Assembly (NCBI RefSeq): GCF_905475395.1 | Contig: NC_058337.1 | Span: forward strand, 102,294,368-102,358,367 | Reading direction: 5' to 3' | Length of the DNA: 64,000 nt | Source of the DNA: Chrysoperla carnea | Lineage: Eukaryota > Arthropoda > Insecta > Neuroptera > Chrysopidae | Part shown: positions 47,928 through 61,011 of the stretch, piece by piece | Position numbering within the stretch: the stretch's first letter is position 1 | How the letters are laid out: each line of letters begins with the position of its first letter | Made by a program: the position numbers and the translations under genes | The notes under the pieces: model-generated | The model's database searches: none | The model's input: only the letters and a program-made list of their open reading frames with translations | Told to the model about the DNA's origin: nothing

Positions 47928-50900
47928 TTATCGGATGAGACACGTAACACAAAGCTTTGATGGTCCAATACAGTCATCATGACAAAATGCACCACAATTC
48001 TTACACACTATCATCGCTTTTAAATTACATGCACAAGATGAAGATGATGTATCGTTAACGTTACGCGTTGATACAATCATCGTAGTAGTCGTATTATTTT
48101 GACGTATATTCTGTTTTTGTATTGCAATTTGATTGGATGGTGTTGCTGTCATTATTGTATCACCAACAATTGCATAATTGTCAATATTTATGTCGCCCGT
48201 ATAGATTTTATCACGTTTTGTAATTGCCTGAGTACCAGGATGTGGACCTGATGATTGTTGCGTGTGCTGCGTTGTACCATATAACATTAATTGTTGTGGA
48301 CGATGTTGTTCCATGTCAACACTGGCTGGACGAACACGATTACATGCAGTACCAATCACTTGTTGTCCTTGTGCAGTTAAACCATTTAAATTTGTTGCTG
48401 CCAACTGTTGTGGTGGAGCACTTGATGCACGTGGAGCTGTTGTATTTTGTGTGTCATTTATATCAGCACGTTGTACTAAAATATATTGACCCAAAGGACC
48501 CGATGCTGAATTTTCAACAATCTAAATTACACATTTTTTAAATTAGTTTTATTCATCGTAATCTTTGACATCAACAATTTAAAAATAAAATATTTTAAGA
48601 AATTCAAAAAATCTGTTAGAATATACTGAAAATTTATAGTATTCAATCATAAAGAAAAAATTTTTAAGACTATCTGTTTCTAAACAACTTAGCTACTTTA
48701 AACAACGCCCCCGGCGCAAAAAGAATGGTGTTATAAGTTTAACTACTATGTATGTCTGTCTGTTTGTGGCATCGTAGCTCTTAAACGGATGAACCAGTTT
48801 TAAAGAGAGTGTTCTTAGCTATGTTTCAAGAAAATTGGTTCATTATGGAGAGAGTTACAAAGAAAAAACCGCATATCTCGAGATATTTTTTAAATTTTGT
48901 AAATTTCACTTGTGTAAAGGGTTATTTTTTTGAATTTTCAGTATACCTTTGGGCCAATTATGTTTGGCTAAAATATTTTATTCAGAAATCGTTCTCAGAA
49001 AATTGAAGGTAAGATCAAAGTATTATACTACAGCCATTATTAACTCGCAGTGACATATAATAGAATTTCTGTTTAGAAATTTATTTAGAATTATTTCCGA
49101 ATTGAAATATTGCATAAAATGGCCTTTATTGAATTAGTTAAAATATTTTAATTTCAAATGTGTTTTATAATACTATTAAACGAAAAACTTCAAAAAAATC
49201 GAAAGTAAAATAACTTTTAAATATTATGTAGCTATTAAAAAATTTAGAAGTTATAATTTAATTTATCAAATAAAAACTGTACAGTTTAACTTAAAATTAT
49301 TTATTCTAAAAATCATCGGTTATTTTCAATGGATTTTTACTTCGGACATATTGACCTTAATATTAATGATTTTATCAAAACTTTTGAGGCGAAAAAAGGT
49401 ATCAAAATAAGTTTGTATAAAAAAAATGCAATTTTTTTATATGAATCTCCACATTATCTTATTATTTTGTAAAACAGTATCAATGAAAAGATCTATCATA
49501 TCCCTTCTTTACAAAATCGTTTGAAAATTGGATAAAAAATTGGGCAAGTTCAAAATTATTGAGTGCGCAAAGCCAAAGAAAAATAGTTTTTAAATAATAA
49601 ATTGAAAATTTAAGGGTGTAAATAATTTGATAAACACAGTTTCGTATTGTTTTCGAGTAGATCTTCATTCTACACCATATCTCGTAAAAAGTTTATTTTT
49701 ACTGTAGTACCGTTTATTTAGTGCCAAAGATATTTGTCAGTCAAATAATGCTGTGCGCTTCGGTAACTACTTTGCGATTATATTTCCTTCTCGTTTATAA
49801 TAATTACTATCATAATAACAAGAAATATCTAATAATATCAGAATCGGTCTAATTGGATATTCAAATTTTAAACTGCACAGTTAAAACATCAAAATGTATA
49901 CGAGACATGCATTAAGATAGTAAGTGTACAATTAAATTTTTAACAATTTTTTCCATTGTAATGAAAAAAATCGAATAAAATGTAGGGTGATAAGAGCTTA
50001 TACGTGAAGAACTGGTAATGTTTCCAAAATAATGTCTTTCTATACCATGCAATAAATAAAAGATTTTCTGAATTAAGGTTCTTTAAAAATTTACCCTAAA
50101 GGATTTTTTCTGGAAATTAAGTTTCAATAATTGACTGGTACTTTGAGAAGTTAATTTAAAAGGGATTCAATCAAAAGATGTAATGATTTAATATACAGTT
50201 TGGCAATCATCTCGTTGGCCATTTAAAATATATGAAGTAAGAAGAATTTTTATGAACGTCCTTATGTATAAAACAAAATGGGAACTACCTTAAATAAAAT
50301 ATTTTCGAAACAGTACCAGTTTACTACTTACAAATTACAAAAAAAAAAAAAAAAATCAAATTAAGATGAAAAGTATTCTTCAAAATTTTGTATTTTTTGC
50401 TTACTTGTCTTAATTTGAAGTTCTTCAATAAAAAGGAAATATTAAAATTTACGAAAAAATAAATAATTCGCTAAATAATCAGAATCATGGAGTCATTGAT
50501 CAGTTAAAAATGTGTTATTCCCAATTACGTGGAAACTAACCCGCTTTTGATATTTTTTAGAATGTAAGGGTGTCGAAAATGTACGAAAGCTAGAGGGATT
50601 GAAAGGAGGTAATGTGAAAAATACAATCTGGTTAATTTAAATTTTATTTCTATCAGTCTTAATTGAAAAAAGTTATGAAAATTGGAGTAATTTCCAAGTA
50701 GTTAGAAATAAAACTGTTCGTTGACTCCACTAGAAACAGAACATTAAAAAGGAAAAATATATGTACAATATTAAAGTGTGTCCTACGGATATACCTGATG
50801 AAAGGTATATTGCATATCCTATAATCCTTTTAAACCGAATTGAAAAGAATACTAACATCTGTTGATTGCGATTGAGGTAAAACGGCCATTGTAACTGGAA

Positions 50901-53900
50901 TTCCTTGATTTGATGTAAACACATGTCGAACAACAACCGGTGGTGATTGTTGACGTACTCTATTTGCATTATTTAACACTTTACCACTTTGATTTGTTAT
51001 CATTATAGGTGATTTCACATTACCACCTGGAGCAGCACCAGATGCTCCACCTAAATGATGTGGTGTATTAAACATTTTGTTTGAATTGCGTGACGATGAT
51101 ACAGCACTGTATTGTGTTGCTGATTTTTTATTATTCGTCTGATTGTTTGATTGTTGAGACGCTAGCAATGATGGTGGCGGTTTCAATTGACATCGTAATT
51201 GATCACGATTCGGACTATTTTGTATAACGGCTTGACATATTTGATAGCTACGTTCAAGATTCACAGCACCTGCAGTTGAATTAAAATAAGAAAATTATTT
51301 AGTGTGAAAATTATTCCTACAGATCTGGATGTTGATGAAAATAGTGCATTTTGATAAAATCTTTTTGTTTGTTTGTTTTAAAATTATAAAATAACTATGT
51401 GTGCTCTTTACCTGTACAGATATACTGTTAAGTGTATGATGCCTGGTTTAGACATAGTAAAATATCGGTATTAATAATCTTAAAAATAATCGAATCTTAT
51501 TACTTATTTTTGTTGTTCACATTTAATTATGCACACAATATTTACATCATGGTCTGTTTGACTAATTTTGATATATAATATGTTACATTCAATCGTAAAC
51601 TAATTATTGACAAATGCTTGCCTAGTAATCTTAATTAAAGAGAATTGAAAAAAATACACTAGACCATGATGTAAATATTGTGTGCATAATTAAATGTGAA
51701 CAACAAAAATGAGTAATAATAATAAATAAAGTGGATAAACAAAGTAAAAAATTCATTGAGTTGAAAAAATTGCATTCGTGTCTAGAACTCGAATAGCCTA
51801 ATTGGTAGGGCGCTTGACATGAATCCAAGAAGTCCGGGTTCGAGTCCTGGTTCGAGTGTATTTTTTTCAATTCTCTTTAATCGAATCTTATTTTAATAGC
51901 ATAGTAAAAGGCATTTTCTTAACAAAAACTCAACTTTCTTGACATTAATTCAACCTAAATACAGATTTTCAAATCCTTAGCTGGATTTGGAGAGGAGATG
52001 GAGGTGTGCAAAACTTTTAAAAGATGTTTCGACATCATCTTAACATATTTTCTTAACTCAACTCCCATATAAATTTTCAAACTTTATAACTCCTAATCGA
52101 TCTTTGGGTTTTTTAAAAATTGTTGATTAAGACGATTTTTGAAACATTAAAATGAATAAAAAATCACTACACTGCATACCTAAGCATAGATTTTTACTAT
52201 TAACTGGATTTTTTTCCACTCAAACAATACCCACCAAAAGAGAACGAACAAATCTTGAGTTTTTCCAATAGATTTTCATTTTTTAATATCAAAATGCACT
52301 ATTATTTCCACCCACAATTAAACTTGTATGAATTTACCGTTCATAGATTTAAAAAAAAAAACATTAATTTACCTGGTGGTGGTTTATTTGATGCATTTCG
52401 ATTACGATTTGAGCTACCACCATTTCCAGTACTGGATTGACTTGATTGTTTACTTTTTGTTTTGTGTTGAGGCACTGCACGTATTGGTTGACTAGTGCTT
52501 AATGTTAAATATGGTACAGCTGCACTAGAACTTGGTACCATTGCAGTTGTTCGTGATATGCTTTGCATATTTGTCGTTGGTATTTGTGTCATTTGAAAAT
52601 TTGATGCTGATGTTGCGACCACTGATGGAAGACATACAATTGTTGTTGGAGGTATGACCGTTGCAACTGTGTTTTTATTTACAGATTGTGATGATGTGGA
52701 TGTAGAAGATGAATTCAAAGTACTTGTCACTAAACTCTCTGAACATACTGTTTCTGGTGTTAGCGTTACTTCCAATTCTAATTTCACTTGGTTACCAGAA
52801 GGTTTATAATCGATATATTCTGGTTTACCATCAATATTCGTTATAAAATTATTACGTCCATTTGATGATGAATCAGAACTTGTGGATGTTGTGCCACCAT
52901 TTTGTAATGCAACTGACATCATTTCGGGATCCATTTTAAATACGTACGGCCAATCCGCTTGAAATGATGTTTCTTCTAAACGTACTTCCAGTTCTTCTTG
53001 CATTGGTATCACTTTAACATCGTTTGTAGCTTCTTCATCAACGTTACGTACTTCCATAGATACTGGTACGTTTACTGAATCTAAAGCGTGTAATGGTACA
53101 TCAGCCAACAGTTTTTCGGTACTTGAATCAACTACGTCGTCCCAACAGCAATCTTCACCTAAAAGTTAATTTGATATTAGTTTTAATTAAATTTGTCTTA
53201 AATTAATACATTAAGGTAAATAAATCCCTAGTAGTAGTAATGGTAAAAAGTTATTTTTTATCTTTTAAAAAAGGGAAAGAACCGTTATCTTGGTTCCCAA
53301 AAATTTATCTATCAATAACTTGTTTTTTAAAAATAGTTAGAAAGGTTTAAAAATTATGATGTTAAGAGTATCACTTTAAGTCTACCGCTACATTTAACCG
53401 ATATAAAACGTTCCAGATTTAGAGCAAATATCTCTTTTACTAGACAGGCAAAAAAATTTTAATCTTGTATTTCTCACTTCGCTCATCTCTAGTATCATTC
53501 CAAAGGGTACTCTTATTCTTAACAACTACCCAAAAGTAAGTTTATAGACTCCCTTTTATTAATTCATAAAGTTTGCAGTATAAAGTTTTGTACAGAATAG
53601 CATATCCGGTAAAATTTATAGCATATGAGGTACAATTCCAAAATCTTGATAGCATATGGAGGATTTTTTGTCGAAATTTTCCTTGATCATTTTGCTGCAT
53701 AAATAGTAGTGAGGCAGATTTGAAATTATTCCTTCAAAGGGAGTGGTCGCATACTTGTTGACAGAAATCTAAGACTTAAAACCCTGCCCAACAGTGAAAA
53801 CGCGTTCGTTCTTTTTTCGTCGAGCCCATTTCATAAAATCCTAAACTGCCAGATGCTATACCCCGCAAATGGGCAAACATTTAAATCTTGCGTTAATTTT

Positions 53901-56900
53901 GAGACATCCTTTATAAACTGTGAAATAAACTCAACATTTGTTTCTATTGCAAGAAAATTTTGAAGCAAATTACCCAGATTTATTATCAGGTCATGTTAGA
54001 GCAGTTGTTAATTTTCAATTTATTGTTTAATTATTATTGTTAAGATGTTGATTTATGAAAATATTTTGGAGGATTTTACGCTACAATTTCTTCGTTTTTA
54101 TTTAATATCGTTTCGCTTTGGATGAACTTTCATAGTCTTTTAATAGTCGGTTCAGATTTCTTGTAATATTAGACATAGTAAAATGTTGGTGTTAAAAATA
54201 AAATAGTAAAAGACACTTTTTTAACTTAACGTAAACTCAATTCTCACATAAGAAACTTCAGGAAACTTAGCTTGGGAATATTATCCCCTTTTCATCCTCC
54301 TAATATTATCAGAAGGTTTGGACGAAATTAGGCATTATAGACCATTTTTTAATATTTTGGTCCTCGGAAGTAACCAAATTTTCCCTCATTTAAGTAAATT
54401 TATTATTTGTTAAGAAAATATATACTTGTCAAATGTCAACTCCGATCTAGAAAGAAGCGAAGTGACAAGGATCTCATCAAGATGAGAAGGTTGAGAAAGA
54501 GGGAACCAACTTTCCTAAAGATTGCAAAAAAATTTAATCAAATACCAGTAATTTATTGACCAATATACGGGGTGTTCCAGGAGTAACTCATGCTTTTGTT
54601 GCTCAGGTAGAAAATACAATTCTAAGACGAAAAGTCCCCTTCCATTTATTGATGCGATACACGGATAATTAGCTATTAATTAAAATAGGCAGCCAATCAG
54701 AGGTGCGCTACAGCGGCAAGACAGAAGGGACGGGGGGTTAGTAAGAAACTGCAAGAGTTAATCGCGAGAGCATACGTGTGCAAATATGTGAATGCATAGA
54801 AAACGGCTGGTGTAAGTACATCTGATCAAAAAATGTAAAAAAAAATCGCCCGAAAAATCGACTTTTTTATTAAAAAATTTTTTTTCTACTTTTTATAACA
54901 ATAAATTTTATCTCCCAACCATCCACCTCCTCCCGGCACATTGTCTGGGAGACGCCTTTGCCCTTGACCTATATTCAAAGAAACATACAAATATCTTTTA
55001 TTTGTAATATTTTCTCGTACACCCAGTAAATTTTACACGATTGGATTACGAGGATAAATCAGTAGCAAATCTTGGTTGATATGACCTAAAAGGGAAAAAC
55101 CAATGACTAATCATTTTGAATTGATTGTAAGAATCAAATTCCTAGATTACAAGTCGATGAAATGGGTTGGAGACAGCGTATATTTTAATACATAATTATA
55201 GTTTGTCGGGAAACACTCATGAGCATTCTTTCTGGCGCAGTTTCGTTGGTACTTATATTTATTATTTTGTTACGTAATATTCGACCAAATAAACACATAT
55301 ATATTGTGAAACTTCTTAGCAGGAAGTTCTAGGAAGTTAACGATGTCAAGGTTAGGTAACGTATGGTTAAAGGGAATATAGTGGGAAGGGCCACACTTGA
55401 CCATAGGGTTCGCTCATCCCCGGCCACTACTCCATGAACCATTTGGAGCTGTTTAAGAACAGCAGGAGTGCTTTGACGTCAACGAACTTCAAGTTGGAGA
55501 GGTCGTCAAAGAAAGGCTGGCTCTAGTGAGTCCATCTCCTCGTGGCAAGAGCTGGACAGTGACAGAGAAGATGAGACATCGTTTCTTCCTCCTCGCCACT
55601 GTGGCAGTTCCTGCAATAGTCTTGTTAAACTGTCAAGCCCAGGCGTTAAGCGTGCCTGTCGTCTAGCCAATGTCCTATAATAGCCGCAACAATTTTGCTA
55701 ATAGAGACCCTTGGAAACAAACAAATCTAAAAAATATTTATAATGGATACTAAAAGATAAGGAGGATATCACATACCTCTTGCAACAGCTGCCGCAAATA
55801 AAGCTGCTTGCATTTCCTCATTATCAGCTTCTAATTGTTCATTACTCCCATTTTTTGGTGTATTCTCTATCTCCATAGTTGCACGTTGACTACTTGATTC
55901 AAATTTATTATTTGTGTCTTGTAAATCTGTGGATGATATTGCACCAGATTCTAATACATAATTTTCTGCATCGATAAAACGATCTTCATTCGCCTCATCA
56001 TTTTCATCAATGGTTGTATTCACTGAATTGAATGTAACTAAATCGGATTCTTTAACAGAAGCTTCTAATTTTTCGAATGTTTGTTCCCCAAAACTTTCAA
56101 CACATTCATCGTCATCATCATTTTTTTCAATCATAATCGATTCCTGTTGTAATATTATTGAGCTAGGTAACTTTGGATTATGTATTAATTCACTTTGTAT
56201 ACTTTCAATGACGTTGTTCATTAAATGCTCATCGTCATCGTCTTCTTCATCTCCAACACCACCTGGTACTGGTGCACCTGATGTACCAGCAATATCCTCA
56301 TGTTTTACACTATTAATGTCATGGTTATCAGTCTGATTCGTATCTATATCGATATTTACATTATTATTCGAGTTTGAATTCGAGTTTAATTTATCTAGTA
56401 TTGTGTTATCCGATGATGATTGTTGAATCGTTGATTGTTCCTCGTTTGTATCTTGTGAATTCTCGAAGTGATATTCATAAGGTCTTATATCCGATTGTTG
56501 TTGTATTAACAATGAAGATTCTTTACTATCTTGATCTTCTATTTTTAAGTCAATATCTTTCGTTTCTCGATCATCGTCGACATTGATCTTCTCTTTTAAA
56601 ATATCCGTAAACTCTTCAATAAATTCATTTGAATGATCTTTAGATGCATTGATTGAATCAACAGATTCTTTAATGTCTTTAATATCAGGTGTAATTGAAG
56701 TTTTATCATTTGAATTATCCTCAATTGAATCACATTTTATATCAGTAAATATAACGGGGGGACTACACGATTGTGGTGGATACTCGATAGGTGAAGATTG
56801 TCTTTTATCGGTATCAATAGGGGGTATATTTTCACAAGTAACAACACTAGGACAAGGACTATTTGACGGAGAACGTTTATCATTGTTTATCGTTGATAAT

Positions 56901-58108
56901 ACACTCACTGATGATTCATCTTGCACTTCTGTAACTAACGGATCCGTTAATTGTAAGGGATCAACTTCTTCCTTTCCTGTTTCAATATCGGATTCACGGG
57001 AATCAGACGAATGTACGGTTGATAAAACAATTTCGGGTCGTGGTATTGTTGATTCCGCATGAAATTTCGGTGATTTAACTGGAAGTATATGAATGGGCGA
57101 ACTGCATGTATCATCTGTTGTGTTATTTTCCTCTCGATAACTTGTAATCGCTCTGGTGACAGCTCCAACAGTACGTAATTTTTGTCGTTTTAATGGTGAT
57201 TGTTTAATTGTCGCTACTTGTACTTTATTGCATATGGATGTAGACGGTCGTAATTTAATAGTGGTCTTGAGTGCAGGTCGTGTTGGACCATTAGGAACTA
57301 TAATATGATCGTTTGTTTGACTTTTATCACCCCATATGGGTTCGAAATGTTTTAATTTCCATGGATCTAATTTACTTTTTTCTTTTTCCGCTTCGGTTTT
57401 TAATTTTTGTTGATTTTCTGGTGTAAATTCACCTTCAGCTAAACGTTCACGCCATTCAAGACATGCACGTGCAAAGAATTCATTATTTAAACCAGATGTT
57501 GATAATTTTGATGAATGATCTGATTGTTTGGGTCGATCAACACTAGGAAGTAATTGAACTAATTTATGCTGATACAAAGAAGGCAACGATGCGAATGTAT
57601 GCTTATTTAGCAAAGCTCGGATATTTGTATTTACTAAAATAGAATCAGGTGTTTCTAAATCAATGCAGCCCTCTTTAGTTTGTTCTAATTGAGCTGCTGT
57701 TGATAACTTTTTATTAGAACGTTTTCGTGGTTTTATACTAAAACCAGGTATTGATGCTAACACCTCTTTCATAGTGGATGCAGTCGGTGATGATATATCG
57801 TCCATTACCATTAACGATGATATATCATCCTCCGGTGGTTTTGGGGGTAAAGTTTTAACAATTATTCGGGGCAAAACATTATTTGTATTATTACCACCAG
57901 AAGCTATAGTTGTATTTTTACGTCGACGTTTTGCTTGTTGACGTAATGCATGCTTAATTACTTTTTTACTATGTGGTGATGAATTTTGATGGAATCTTTG
58001 TAAAGATTCATTTGTTGAATTATACGAACAGGAAGCAACACCGTCCATCATAGTGCTGCTGTTCAATTCCAACCTAGCGTTTATTTCGTTAGCATTATTA
58101 TTGCTCAT
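47928..58108 (-). CDS. Asx: Additional sex combs (Asx/ASXL), Polycomb/trithorax cofactor, four coding exons
   Basis: Minus-strand exons: 58108-55777, 53158-52373, 51269-50857 and 48521-47928, with phases 1, 1 and 0 at the junctions. The sum is 4125 nt, or 1374 residues plus stop. Start: ATG at 58108 with an in-frame TAA three codons upstream. Seen in order: a basic KRRRK stretch near 61-64; a DEUBAD/ASXH domain near 145-262, with NNEFFARA around 208 and a [11 protein letters not shown] block near 250; a long low-complexity acidic/Ser-rich region to about 780; a Ser/Thr-rich exon 2; an ASXM-type block at the start of exon 3 ([20 protein letters not shown], near 1043); and a C-terminal PHD finger with Cys/His ligands at 1340, 1342, 1350, 1353, 1358, 1361, 1368 and 1371, just before the stop. 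Family knowledge: Asx/ASXL binds and activates the Calypso/BAP1 deubiquitinase, which removes ubiquitin from histone H2A, and acts in Polycomb silencing. No HARE-HTH domain was recognised at the N-terminus. The length is somewhat shorter than fly Asx (about 1670). Confidence 0.96.
48522..50856 (-). other. Asx intron 3, containing a family B repeat
   Basis: The 2335-nt phase-0 intron has donor GAT|GTTAGT and acceptor ATTTAG|ATTGTT, joining Gln-Ser-Thr-Asp to Ile-Val-Glu-Asn. It contains a family B repeat copy around 48708-48860 and an A-run near 50340. No other coding sequence was recognised. Confidence 0.9.
48708..48860 (+). repeat. Family B repeat copy in Asx intron 3
   Basis: GGTGTTATAAGTTTAACTAC, GTATGTCTGTCTGTTTGTGG and CATCGTAGCTCTTAAACGGA, followed by AGAGTGTTCTTAGCTATGTT, match the copy at 4168. 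Antisense to the host gene. Confidence 0.7.
51487..51892 (+). mobile_element. TSD-flanked insertion with interleaved inverted repeats and a tRNA-like module
   Basis: The 15-bp direct repeat TAATCGAATCTTATT at 51487-51501 and 51878-51892 brackets about 376 bp. Within it: arm A 51499-51555 pairs with 51661-51717 (57 bp, one mismatch); arm b 51634-51660 pairs with 51855-51881 (27 bp, exact). The two pairs interleave, and arm b abuts A' with no gap. The tRNA-like 71-mer lies between A' and b'. A long target duplication suggests insertion by a LINE machinery; the inverted pieces suggest twin priming or template switching. It lies in Asx intron 2, antisense to the gene. Confidence 0.75.
51787..51857 (+). 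tRNA. tRNA-like cloverleaf, probably a pseudo-tRNA (anticodon position TGA)
   Basis: The 71 nt fold fully as a cloverleaf by eye: acceptor ACTCGAA/TTCGAGT (7 bp), D stem GCCT/GGGC with loop AATTGGTA, anticodon stem CTTGA/CCAAG with one A-C mismatch and loop CATGAAT, a 4-nt variable region, and T stem CCGGG/CCTGG with loop TTCGAGT. A-box-like and B-box (GGTTCGAGTCC) promoters are good. Against function: position 33 is A instead of the invariant T, and TGA would mean serine, which needs a long variable arm that is absent. It sits inside a mobile insertion. Confidence 0.55.
53159..55776 (-). other. Asx intron 1, containing a LINE tail relic
   Basis: The 2618-nt intron has donor GTATGTG (reading AGAG|GTATGT) and acceptor TTTTAG|GTGAAG. 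Phase 1 restores Gly-Glu-Asp-Cys-Cys-Trp after Ala-Arg. It holds a degenerate non-LTR retrotransposon tail (55370-55700) and, near 54578, a one-sided repeat edge (ACGGGGTGTTCC) of unknown family. The rest shows no ORF or structure I can name. Confidence 0.9.
55370..55700 (-). pseudogene. Degenerate LINE tail in Asx intron 1
   Basis: The minus strand reads a zinc-knuckle-like string ([11 protein letters not shown], then HCPALARRR) after a frameshift, and ends NSSKWFME before a stop. It matches 1940-2240 on the plus strand. It lies in the same orientation as Asx. Confidence 0.7.
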
Positions 58109-60895
58109 AACTAATTAAATATTTATTACAATAAATTTGAACAAAACACTACCGAAAAACCGTACGAAAATTCTGGCATAATGTCAAATTCATTTGACCT
58201 CACCCCATTTTATTTAAGGATATCATTGACTTTGTTTATTATTTATGTAAACATATTTATATCAATAATATAATCATTTAATTTGTTTATGTATCACATT
58301 TTTTTAAACACTTCATTTACACAAATGTTTTTGTTAAACAAAAGAGGCCATTTCGAGGGAGAACCATCACAAAACAGCATCACAGTTACAGAATCTGACA
58401 GACCGTGGTAAAACATTTATTGTACCTACTACCTAGTATGCCATCTCTGTCTACTGAACTTCATTAGATTCTTAAGAAACGTTTACATGTTCGCTTTTTT
58501 ATTTATTTTTTATTAATAAAAAATGTCTTACAATTACATTTATTAAAATAATTAATCCAACTAAATTAAAAATACTCATCTCATAAAAATTAAATTATAA
58601 GTTTATAAACATAAATATCATAATTTTAACACACAACTGAATAGAGTTCTAACACAATCGTCGACGTAATTATTTTATTAAGCCCATTAACTCAATTCTC
58701 AAGTACAAGCGTTACAACCAGCAAATTCCATGTATTTTTTACATAAAAAATAAAGTATAGGGATTGGGAAATAAAAAAAAAAAAGAACTTCTTTGACGAT
58801 AGCTCTCAACTTGCACATTAATTTTCAATCCTTTAGTTCTATTTGGAGAAATGGTGTAGGTATGCAATGCCTTTAAAATCGCGAAAATCTACGATACTTC
58901 AACATAAACAAGAGAGAGGGGGAAATGATAGGTATTCGTTCTGCTTAGTAAACAACTCCTAATTACCGAATTCTAGCTCATTTAAAATTGTTAATATGAT
59001 TAAAAATATAACAAATCGATGATATTACAACTTTAATTTAAAAATCGACATTGATTTCTACAACAGACCTTTACGTTTTGAGATTCGCTAATTTGGATAA
59101 TATCATTTTTATAATAATCTTTGACATCCATGATTGGTGCATTAATAAATGCAGGAATATTAAATTGATTCATGCAATTTTCTTGGAATTAATTATAAAA
59201 GCTCTAAATTGACTTTTATAGAGCCTACCGATCTAACGTAAACATTTCAAGGTCACACTAATACGCTCAAATAAAATATATTTTTTGAAAAATTTCTTCA
59301 AACAATTATTTGGTAAGTTCTTTAATCGTTCCGTTACTTGTGTAACAATCGATTATAATTTGTTATATTTATTGTCTTTATCGATATATTTTATGTAATT
59401 TAATATTTTTAATAATTATAAAAATTAGAATACTAATATATACTTCAGTAAGAATTAAATATATGTGTATATCTTCACTTGTTTTATATATGAGATAATA
59501 TAAACTCAGCTTTATAATAAACACTCACAATAGGTTTACGTAGATAGCTCATTAAAATGGTCTTACAATTTTTAGAATATTGATTTCCTTAACTCATTAT
59601 TACGTTTTTAATTTTTAGTTCATACATAGAAAAAGATACAACAATGATAAATCTAAAGTGATACAAATGTATATACTTTATGCGTCCATATACACTGGAC
59701 CTGAGGACACTATTAATAATTACCATTATTTTTAAATATTTTTATTAACATTTTGTCTTTTAAGTTATTATACGAAAAATATTATTTCATCTATCGATTT
59801 TACTTATTAAAATTTAAGCACTATCAAAATCGCACCATAATAAAGTATAATTCCTAATGCTGAAATTCAATTTTTAATCCATAAAATAAAATATAAGAAG
59901 TAGTATTTTACTGTTCAAAATTCATAAAAATTAAGATTATTACTTTTAAATTTTTATGGTAAAAAGTCTATAGTTAGAAATAATCGTATAGTTGAATAGT
60001 TTATACAGAAATTCATCATTTGAGTTATTTTAATTTATTCCATATTTTGTATCGGTACAAAATATGGCCAGAGAAAAAGTCATTGAAAGATTATGTATTT
60101 GTCTGTATATCCAATAAAACAATAACTTCAATTAAAGATAATAAAGGGTTAAATTTTTTTAAATTATTATTTGGGTTAAAAGTTAATTTATTTCAAGTTT
60201 GATAGTAAAATAAAGATTTAAAAAAAGATGAAAGACAAAAATCTCGAAGAATATATAAAAAAAAAACCTTCGATGAATCTCATTTTACTTAGTAGAATAG
60301 AGAAGGACAAAAGCACTTTACATTCGCGCAAATACCATCTAGTAGCAGAATATCAATATAATTTGTATAATGGAAAATGGAAACTTTATGGGGCAAAAAA
60401 CGAATAAGCTAGTTGAGGAACACAACACTAGAGTGCATGACGATATACAAAAATAACAATATTATGTTCTTTTTGTAATTTAAAATAAGTAAATTGTAAA
60501 TGAAAATGCAAAAAATATAATTTATATTTGCTCGAAATGGCTATGTAAATCAAATGTTTAAAGGCCAATAAAGTTATTTAAATTCAATATGTTCTTTTTA
60601 ACTGATGAAGAGTGTAGAAATTCATTAGAAAAATCGTACCAAGATGAGCTACCTGGTTATAACTTTAAAAAGCCTACGTATAGATTCGGCAGAAATCTAG
60701 GGCAAAATTATACTCTATTATAAGATACCAACAAGTTGCCCCAGAACTAACTCTTTAGTGGTCCTATCGAACCTAAAGAAGCACTATCTCGTTAGTGGTA
60801 CAATCAATCCAAAAACTGCAAAGGTCTTTCTGTTTATAATTTTTATCTTTATATCTCTCTGTTCTTATGCGGTAATTTTGGGCATCTCATTATAT
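58109..60895. other. 5' flank of Asx
   Basis: Should contain the Asx 5' UTR and promoter. A moderately GC-richer block at about 58340-58420 is the only compositional change. No TATA box or initiator could be assigned. The rest is AT-rich without genes. Confidence 0.4.
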
Positions 60896-61011
60896 ATTGT
60901 TACGGGTCTGCCTTGGTTAACGGTCCAGGGAAGAGGCTACTACCACAAATCCTTATTATTTTTACAAAGATAAGGATTTGTAAAATCCTTGAGTGTAACA
61001 CCCGTAACAAT
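60896..61011. mobile_element. Short element with 12-bp inverted ends
   Basis: ATTGTTACGGGT at 60896-60907 is exactly inverted as ACCCGTAACAAT at 61000-61011. Inside, AAATCCTTA and TAAGGATTT form a second hairpin. About 116 bp, no ORF. Type unknown; could also be a chance palindrome in a larger repeat. Confidence 0.55.

Larger units (their letters stand above)
51270..52372 (-). other. Asx intron 2, containing a TSD-flanked tRNA-like insertion
   Basis: The 1103-nt phase-1 intron has donor CCAG|GTAAAT and acceptor CTGCAG|GTGCTG, joining Pro-Pro-Pro to Gly-Ala-Val-Asn at the edge of the conserved ASXM-type block. About a third of it is the structured insertion at 51487-51892 described separately. 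Confidence 0.9.

Noticed and set aside
48224-48541. Plus-strand frames opposite Asx exon 4
   Set aside because: They are shadows of the coding exon, with no independent evidence.
51631-51870. 79-codon minus-strand frame
   Set aside because: It reads across the tRNA-like module and inverted arms of an intronic insertion; not a gene.
54578-54740. ACGGGGTGTTCC edge suggesting a transposon end
   Set aside because: No matching inverted end was found downstream, so an element cannot be delimited.
56010-57062. Open frames on the plus strand opposite Asx exon 1
   Set aside because: They are antisense shadows of the low-complexity serine/aspartate-rich Asx coding sequence.
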